A DNA stretch of 50,164 bases from NCBI GenBank assembly GCA_025454305.1, contig JALOOQ010000012.1, forward strand, positions 1 to 50,164. The letters run 5' to 3'. Below the pieces are notes generated by a model. The model saw only the letters and a list, made by a program, of their open reading frames with translations, did no database searches and had not been told where the DNA came from. This document shows positions 45,122 to 50,164 of the stretch, in pieces (positions within the stretch are counted from its first letter, which is position 1; every line of letters starts with the position of its first letter). The translations under genes and the position numbers were made by a program. This stretch comes from Cyanobium sp. Prado107. GTDB lineage: Bacteria; Cyanobacteriota; Cyanobacteriia; PCC-6307; Cyanobiaceae.

Positions 45122-46960
45122 ATGCCCGCGCAACAGATCCCCGTGGTGGTGTGGGGTGGGGGAACCGGAGGAGCGGCGGCGGCGATCCAGGCGGCCCGCA
45201 GCGGCGCCCGCACCCTGCTGCTCACCCCGGGCCCCTGGCTGGGCGGCATGGTGAGCGCCGCAGGGGTCTGCTGCCCGGACGGCAACGAGCTCAGCCCCTG
45301 GCAGACGGGTCTGTGGGGCGCCTTGCTGCGCCAGCTGGCCCGCGAGGAGCCCGAGGGTCTCGACCACAACTGGGTGAGCTGCTTCGGCTACCGGCCGGCC
45401 AGTGCCGAGCGCATCCTGCGCCGCTGGGTCCAGACCGCGGGAGTGGAGTGGTGGCCCCAGTGCCGGCTGCGGGCGGTGCGGCGGCAGGGCGACCGCATCG
45501 CGCTGGTGGAGCTGGAGCGTCAGGGTGAGCGGCTGGCGGTGGCGCCGCAACTGGCGATCGATGGCAGCGACCGCGGCGAGCTGATCGCCCTGGCCGGCAG
45601 CGCCCATCGCTTCGGCTGGGAGAGCCGGGAGCAGTGGCAGGAGCCCAGCGCCCCCACCGCCGAACGGCTGGCGGCCGAACCCTTCTTCCGGCAGCAGCCG
45701 GTGCAGTCGCCCACCTGGGTGGCGATGGGACGGCTGCGTCCGGATCGGCGCTGCGCTGATCCGGCCCCTGCTCCGGCGGAGCCGTTCCAGGCGGCCGCCG
45801 AGGCCTTCGGCCTGGAGCGCACGATCACCTATGGCCGGCTGCCGGGCGGTCTGGTGATGCTCAACTGGCCGCTGCACGGCAACGACTGGCACGACGGGCT
45901 GATGCGGGCCTTCGGCGCCGCTGCGGAGGGCGCGGGGAATGCCGAGTCGCAGCTGTTCGCCGCCATGCAGGAGCACAGCCTGGCCTTCGCCGCCGCCCTG
46001 GGGCAGGCCAGCGGCGGCTGGCTGGAGCCCGCGCCCGTGTTTCCCCAGCTTCCGGGGAGCCCTGAGCTGGAAGGGCCCTCGCCCCTGGCACTGATGCCCT
46101 ACTGGCGCGAGGGCCGGCGGCTGGAGGGGCTCGAGACGGTGATCGAGCAGCAGCTGCTGCCCGGCGCCCCCGGCGCGTCGATCGCACCGCTGCCGCTTGA
46201 CGCTGACGGCATTTCGGCCATCGCCGTGGGCAACTACGCCAACGATCACCACTATCCAGGTCCAGACTGGCCCCTGGCGGCCAAGAGCTGCCGCTGGGGA
46301 GGCCGCTGGAGCGGCACGCCATTCGCCGTGCCCTATGGAGCCCTGGTGAGCCGCGACACGCTGAATCTGCTGGCGGCCGACAAGTGCATCAGCGTCAGCC
46401 ACATGGCCAACGGGGCCACTCGCCTGCAGCCCCTCATCCTCAACATCGGCCAGGCGGCGGGGCTGGCGGCCGCCCTCTGCCTGGAGCGTCGCTGCCTGCC
46501 GGCTGAACTCCCCCGTCGGGAGCTGCAGGAGGCCCTGATCGACGAACCTCAGGCTCCCGCCGGTCCCCTGCCACTCTGGGACACGCCCTGGCACCACCCC
46601 GCCTGGCGGCAGCGCCAGCGCGCGGCGCTGGCCGATCCCGGTCTCATCGATGGCGGAGGGCAGCTGTGCGCGGCGGAGAAGCGGCCCGGCGCGCTGGAGC
46701 CGGATCTGGACCCTCAGCAGGCACCTGCCGAAGCGCACGAGCGCCTCTGGTGCGGTGTGCTGGTGGGCGATGGCACGGGCGGCTACCGCCTCGAGACCGG
46801 CGGCGACGCACCCGCCGAAGCCCCGCGCAGCTGGCAGCTGATCACCCTGGAGCCTGCCCTGCACCACTGGCTCAGCCAGGCCGCCGGCGGCTCGGTGCGG
46901 CTGATGGGTGTGGTCAATCCCTGGGGACCGTGGCTGCGGGTGTCGCGGCTGGTGGCCTGA
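45122..46960 (+). CDS. FAD-dependent oxidoreductase (FAD_oxidored family)
   Basis: The N-terminal dinucleotide motif VVVWGGGTGGAAAAIQAARS (residues 8-27) is followed by LLLTPGPWLGGMVSAAG, typical of the FAD-dependent oxidoreductases once named xanthan-lyase-like. KSCRWGGRWSGTPFAVPYGA and ADKCISVSHMANGATRLQP form the second FAD-contact region. The product is 612 residues with no signal peptide. The substrate is unknown. It is divergent from metG. Confidence 0.85.
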   Translation: MPAQQIPVVVWGGGTGGAAAAIQAARSGARTLLLTPGPWLGGMVSAAGVCCPDGNELSPWQTGLWGALLRQLAREEPEGLDHNWVSCFGYRPASAERILRRWVQTAGVEWWPQCRLRAVRRQGDRIALVELERQGERLAVAPQLAIDGSDRGELIALAGSAHRFGWESREQWQEPSAPTAERLAAEPFFRQQPVQSPTWVAMGRLRPDRRCADPAPAPAEPFQAAAEAFGLERTITYGRLPGGLVMLNWPLHGNDWHDGLMRAFGAAAEGAGNAESQLFAAMQEHSLAFAAALGQASGGWLEPAPVFPQLPGSPELEGPSPLALMPYWREGRRLEGLETVIEQQLLPGAPGASIAPLPLDADGISAIAVGNYANDHHYPGPDWPLAAKSCRWGGRWSGTPFAVPYGALVSRDTLNLLAADKCISVSHMANGATRLQPLILNIGQAAGLAAALCLERRCLPAELPRRELQEALIDEPQAPAGPLPLWDTPWHHPAWRQRQRAALADPGLIDGGGQLCAAEKRPGALEPDLDPQQAPAEAHERLWCGVLVGDGTGGYRLETGGDAPAEAPRSWQLITLEPALHHWLSQAAGGSVRLMGVVNPWGPWLRVSRLVA

Positions 46961-46983
46961 TCCGGCCAGGCGCCACGGCTGCC

Positions 46984-48951
46984 TCAGCCCCCGGCCACCA
47001 GCCTCAGCTGATCGCGCAGCGGATCCACCTGCTGAACCCGCAACAGCAGGCTGGTCGCCGGTTCGCAGTGCTCGGGGCAGAGGGCGGGCAGATCCATCGC
47101 CAGGTCCTCCACATGAACCAGTCCGAGCCGGTCCTGCGGACGCAGCCAGCGCAGGAAGCAGCAGCGCCACTGCTGACCGGGATGGGCCTCGAACCACACC
47201 TGCTGCCAGTGGCGCTGGTCTTCGCGACTGATCTGCATCGCCTGGCGGGTGGGCCCCTCCAGCTCGCCGATCACACCCAGCAGGGCGTCGGCATCCAGGG
47301 GCATGCCTCCCTGCAGCTGGGCCTCGAGCTGGCGCTGCACCAGCAGGTCGCCGTAGCGGCGGATCGGTGAGGTGGCCTGCACGTAGGCCGCCAGGCCCAG
47401 GCTGAAATGGGGTGCCGGGCGGCTGCCGGTGTGCCCTCGGCTGAGGCAGCGCTTGATGGCGGCATGGCGCACCGGGCCCGGCGGCAGAGCCTCCAGCTCG
47501 TGGGTCGGTGGCAGCTCCGCCGGTGGCTGACTGCGGTAAGGCAGGGCCAGGTCGTGTTCCCGTCCGTGCTCGGCCACGACGGCACCGGCCAGGATCATCG
47601 CCTCCGCGACCATCTGCCGCGACGGGCCAGGTTCGGTGATCTCCAGCTGGGGTGCGCCGTCCTGGTCGCGGATGCGGCCCTCCGGCTGATCGAGCAGCAG
47701 CGCCCCCTGGGCCACCCGCCAGCGCCGCCGCCGGCCCAGCAGGGCATGCAGCTCGCTCAGCTGACGCTCCTGGGGCGGAGCCAGCTCGATCAGCTCATCG
47801 GCATCGGCGTAGGAAAGGCGGTAGCGGGGCTTGATCCAGCTGCGGCAGATGCCGCTGGCGGCCACGGCTCCATCCTCGTCGAGCTCCACCCACAGACTCC
47901 AGGCCGGACAGCGCCGGCCGGCCCTCAGGCTGAAGGGCCCATGGCTCAGGAGGGGGGGGAACATGGGCAGGGTGCCCCGGGCCAGGTAGAGGCTGGTGCC
48001 TCGGCGCCGGGCCTCGAGATCCAGGGGCGAGCCGGGCGGCACCAGCCGGCCCGGATCCGCCACATGGATCCAGAGTCGGGGTCGACCGTCGGCCCCGCGC
48101 TCCAGGGCCAGGCCGTCATCGACGTCGAGGGTGTCGTCGTCATCGATGGTCACGCCCTGCTGGCTGCAGAGATCGACCCGCGTCTCATCGCCGGGCAGCT
48201 CCCCCTCGGCAAGGGCGGCCAGGCGCTCGGCCTCGTTCTCCAGGTCGGCGGAGAACCCCAGCTCCCAGCAGGTGCGGCTGAGGGAGGGCAGATGGTGGCG
48301 GGACCACTGGCCCAGATCCACCAGCAGATGGCGGATCCCGCCGCTGTCGGCCGTGCAGTGGGCGCTCGCCAGGGCCCGGCGCAGCTCGGCGGGCAGGGGG
48401 GTGTCCGTCTCCTCGCCCGCCCAGCGCCGCAGCAGCTCCAGCTCCTCGCGCTGCCTGGGGCCGAGGGCCTCGGCGTCGATCGGCTGGCGCTGGCCCAGCA
48501 GGCCATGCCAGTGCTGCTGCTGGCGCTGCTGCAACCACCCCTGCCGCCGCTGCTGCCGCAGGCGCCTGAGATCATCCCCTGGACGGGCGCTGATGCCCTG
48601 CTGACGCAGCCGGAACCAGAGTTGCGGGCCCTGCAGCCAGAGCCAGCCGGCAGCCAGGTGCAGCGGCTCCCGGTCGCCCAGCACCAGCTCGCACCAGTCG
48701 GCCAGGCTGAGATCGTCTTCGTGCTGCTCCGCCAGCAGCCACCAGGCGGCACCGATGTCGCGCTGGCGGGGAAGGGCCGCGGACAGGTCGGTCTCACTGA
48801 AATTCCACGGGCTCACCCCCAGCCGGGCCGGGGGGGCCTCGGCCACGGGCAGGGAAGAGATGCGCTGCACGTCCCGCCGCGGCAGGACCGAGGTCCTGGC
48901 GGACCAGCCCACCAGCACCTGCACCTTGGAGCCGTGGATGGCCTGGACCAC
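46984..48951 (-). CDS. RNB-domain exoribonuclease (RNase II/R family), start codon unusual
   Basis: The RNB catalytic motif GVTIDDDDTLDVDDGLAL has the four-Asp metal site, followed by LWIHVADPGRLVPPGSPLDL and the ending YVQATSPIRRYGDLLVQRQL with the conserved Arg. The length is 655 residues from GTG 48951. Similarity-type sequence (LHPGDLTGLLLERGGERVPA) continues 27 codons upstream in the same frame, with no ATG, GTG or TTG; a CTG at 49032-49030 would include it. That would overlap rpsR slightly, consistent with the usual rpmG-rpsR-rnb order. Either a CTG start or a sequence error is possible. Confidence 0.85.
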   Translation of the reverse strand: MVQAIHGSKVQVLVGWSARTSVLPRRDVQRISSLPVAEAPPARLGVSPWNFSETDLSAALPRQRDIGAAWWLLAEQHEDDLSLADWCELVLGDREPLHLAAGWLWLQGPQLWFRLRQQGISARPGDDLRRLRQQRRQGWLQQRQQQHWHGLLGQRQPIDAEALGPRQREELELLRRWAGEETDTPLPAELRRALASAHCTADSGGIRHLLVDLGQWSRHHLPSLSRTCWELGFSADLENEAERLAALAEGELPGDETRVDLCSQQGVTIDDDDTLDVDDGLALERGADGRPRLWIHVADPGRLVPPGSPLDLEARRRGTSLYLARGTLPMFPPLLSHGPFSLRAGRRCPAWSLWVELDEDGAVAASGICRSWIKPRYRLSYADADELIELAPPQERQLSELHALLGRRRRWRVAQGALLLDQPEGRIRDQDGAPQLEITEPGPSRQMVAEAMILAGAVVAEHGREHDLALPYRSQPPAELPPTHELEALPPGPVRHAAIKRCLSRGHTGSRPAPHFSLGLAAYVQATSPIRRYGDLLVQRQLEAQLQGGMPLDADALLGVIGELEGPTRQAMQISREDQRHWQQVWFEAHPGQQWRCCFLRWLRPQDRLGLVHVEDLAMDLPALCPEHCEPATSLLLRVQQVDPLRDQLRLVAGG

Positions 48952-49039
48952 CCCCAGAGCGGGGACGCGTTCACCTCCCCGCTCGAGCAGCAGTCCGGTC
49001 AGGTCGCCGGGGTGGAGGGGCTCCTGGGCCAGACGCCGC

Positions 49040-49261
49040 TCAGCCTTCCGGGTTGACGAAGGGCAGGAGCGCCACGATGCGGGCCCGCTTCACCGCATTG
49101 GTGAGGTCACGCTGCTGCTTGGCGGTGAGCCCGGTGAGGCGGCGGGGGAGGATCTTGCCGCGCTCAGTGATGAACTTCTTGAGCAGATCGACGTCCTTGT
49201 AGTCGATCGGATCGCCCGGCTTGATGGGCGAAAGACGCTTCTTGAAAAAGGTGCCGGCCAT
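49040..49261 (-). CDS. rpsR: 30S ribosomal protein S18
   Basis: [20 protein letters not shown] is the cyanobacterial S18 start; the core [20 protein letters not shown] and [19 protein letters not shown] completes it at 73 residues. It binds the 16S rRNA platform with S6. It lies 89 bases downstream of rpmG in the same direction, and its 3' end meets the start of the RNB ribonuclease gene. Confidence 0.97.
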   Translation of the reverse strand: MAGTFFKKRLSPIKPGDPIDYKDVDLLKKFITERGKILPRRLTGLTAKQQRDLTNAVKRARIVALLPFVNPEG

Positions 49262-49350
49262 GGGAGTGAAGAAGAAGAGAACAACGAAGCCGCAGCAGTG
49301 ACCCACGATCGCCGGTCCGATCCGGCGAAGCGCTGATCAGAGGCCGCCGG

Positions 49351-49545
49351 TCACTTGATTTCCTTGTGAACGGTGGACTTGTTGCAGTGCGGGCAGAACT
49401 TCTTCAGCTCGAGCCGTTCGGTGGTGTTGCGGCGGTTCTTCTCGGTGGTGTAGCGGGACACCCCCGGAGACCGCTTGGCGGGGTTGGACCGGCATTCCGT
49501 GCACTCGAGAGTGATCACGATCCGGACGCCCTTGTTCTTAGCCAT
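49351..49545 (-). CDS. rpmG: 50S ribosomal protein L33
   Basis: A 64-residue zinc-ribbon ribosomal protein: [20 protein letters not shown] and [18 protein letters not shown] carry the two CxxC pairs, so it is the zinc-binding (C+) form. It is the first gene of the rpmG-rpsR-rnb group, divergent from pheT. Confidence 0.97.
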   Translation of the reverse strand: MAKNKGVRIVITLECTECRSNPAKRSPGVSRYTTEKNRRNTTERLELKKFCPHCNKSTVHKEIK

Positions 49546-49673
49546 GAAGGACGTTGCGCCGCGTCAGCGAAGCGAATGGACAAGGATCCACAGTACCTGT
49601 CCACCTGACCGGGGCTGGGTGGACCGGAGGCCGCTGCCTAGGATCCGCGGCTCGGCTGTTCAGGAAGCGGTTC

Positions 49674-50164
49674 ATGCGGGTCTCCCACCAGTGGTTGCGG
49701 GAACTGGTGAGCGCAGCCGATGGCCGTGGTGCCCTCGATCTGGAGATCGGCACGCTGGCCGAGCGGCTGTCGATCGCCGGCTTCGAGGTGGAGGCGATCG
49801 AGGATCTGGCCGCCCGGGCGGACGGCGTGGTGGTGGGCCGGGTGCTCAGCCGCGACCCCCATCCCGATGCCGCCAAGCTGAGCGTCTGCCTGGTCGACGC
49901 CGGTCAGCCGGAACCCCTGCAGATCGTCTGCGGTGCCGCCAACGTGCGCGCCGGCATCCACGTGCCGGTGGCTCTGGTGGGCACCACTCTGCCGGCGGTG
50001 AACCTCACCATTCAGCCGGCGGTGCTGCGGGGTGTGGCCAGCAGCGGCATGATCTGCTCCCTGGCGGAGCTCGGCTTCAGCGACACGTCCGGTGGCATCG
50101 CCGTTCTCGATGAGCTGCTGGAGGAGGTGCCGCCCCTGGGAGCGCCCGTGGGGCCCAGCCTGGG
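49674..50164 (+). CDS. pheT: Phenylalanyl-tRNA synthetase beta subunit, N-terminal part (partial)
   Basis: The frame begins at ATG 49674 and runs off the window end, giving about 163 residues. MRVSHQWLRELVSAADG is the usual start, followed by GFEVEAIEDL. The tRNA-binding OB domain follows, with VVGRVLSRDPHPDAAKLSVC and QIVCGAANVRAGIHVPVALV, then the start of the B3/B4 region (MICSLAELGFSDTSGGI). It charges tRNA-Phe with PheS, which is not in the window. Confidence 0.95.
   Translation, partial: MRVSHQWLRELVSAADGRGALDLEIGTLAERLSIAGFEVEAIEDLAARADGVVVGRVLSRDPHPDAAKLSVCLVDAGQPEPLQIVCGAANVRAGIHVPVALVGTTLPAVNLTIQPAVLRGVASSGMICSLAELGFSDTSGGIAVLDELLEEVPPLGAPVGPSL

Noticed and set aside
44942-47197. 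N-terminal extension of metG by more than 700 codons on the reverse strand
   Set aside because: The extra frame lies opposite the FAD oxidoreductase and shows no similarity; ATG 44941 begins with the true MetRS sequence YTLTTPLYYVND.

Overview
The window is chromosomal DNA of a high-G+C picocyanobacterium, most like Cyanobium or freshwater Synechococcus. The diagnostic genes are chlP (geranylgeranyl reductase), a ChlH/ChlD pair, pcxA (light-dependent proton extrusion), a Psb32/TPM protein, a CCB-type cytochrome b6 cofactor-assembly protein, CcsA, the cyanobacterial two-substrate FBPase/SBPase (glpX) and several pan-cyanobacterial unknown proteins. I see no insertion sequence, phage gene, CRISPR array or rRNA. 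The only RNA gene found is one tRNA-Met(CAU).

Layout. 1-5.4 kb: end of glyS, then chlP (reverse), a VanY-type D,D-carboxypeptidase, typA and a DUF309 protein. 5.4-8.8 kb: lipopolysaccharide export genes lptA-lptB-lptF/G followed by ccsA. 8.8-15.9 kb: central carbon and tetrapyrrole genes: rpe (reverse), glpX, hemA, glgC, gnd and pgl. 15.9-19.9 kb: a CIA30 protein, an unknown protein, a LexA-box-controlled tiny ORF, ilvD (reverse, broken), a membrane coiled-coil protein and a UPRTase-like protein. 19.9-23.0 kb: a pentapeptide-repeat protein, a CobW GTPase, a small exported Cys protein, purS and purQ. 23.0-27.8 kb: an oxidative-stress and probably iron-related stretch: 2-Cys peroxiredoxin, a Crp-family regulator behind a Fur-like box, a twin-CX3C small protein, a SepF-like protein, a type II peroxiredoxin and an exported Mn-type SOD. 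28.0-33.9 kb: a two-gene operon encoding a divergent magnesium-chelatase H subunit and D subunit. 34.0-37.1 kb: a four-gene, overlapping sulfur operon (persulfide dioxygenase-rhodanese, rhodanese-membrane protein, TauE/SafE, OsmC-like). 37.2-45.0 kb: tRNA-Met, a LysM-M23 peptidase, trmL, cobU, pcxA, psb32, ccb (broken), lptC and metG. 45.1-50.2 kb: an FAD oxidoreductase, an RNB ribonuclease, rpsR, rpmG and the start of pheT.

Points for a second look. (i) The H-D chelatase operon differs from the usual cyanobacterial ChlH and ChlD at several sites and may be a second, specialised chelatase. (ii) A perfect match to the cyanobacterial LexA box sits over the promoter of a 60-residue ORF, a candidate small SOS protein. 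(iii) The Fur-like-box / Cys-rich regulator / twin-CX3C / SepF-like cluster looks like one stress module. (iv) ilvD and ccb both carry small internal deletions that shift frame, and the RNB ribonuclease has no ordinary start codon; for genes this conserved, sequence or assembly errors must be excluded first.

Gene calls rest on reading the translated sequence and recalling family motifs. No database search was run. Start codons were chosen by motif position, overlap with neighbours and codon type.
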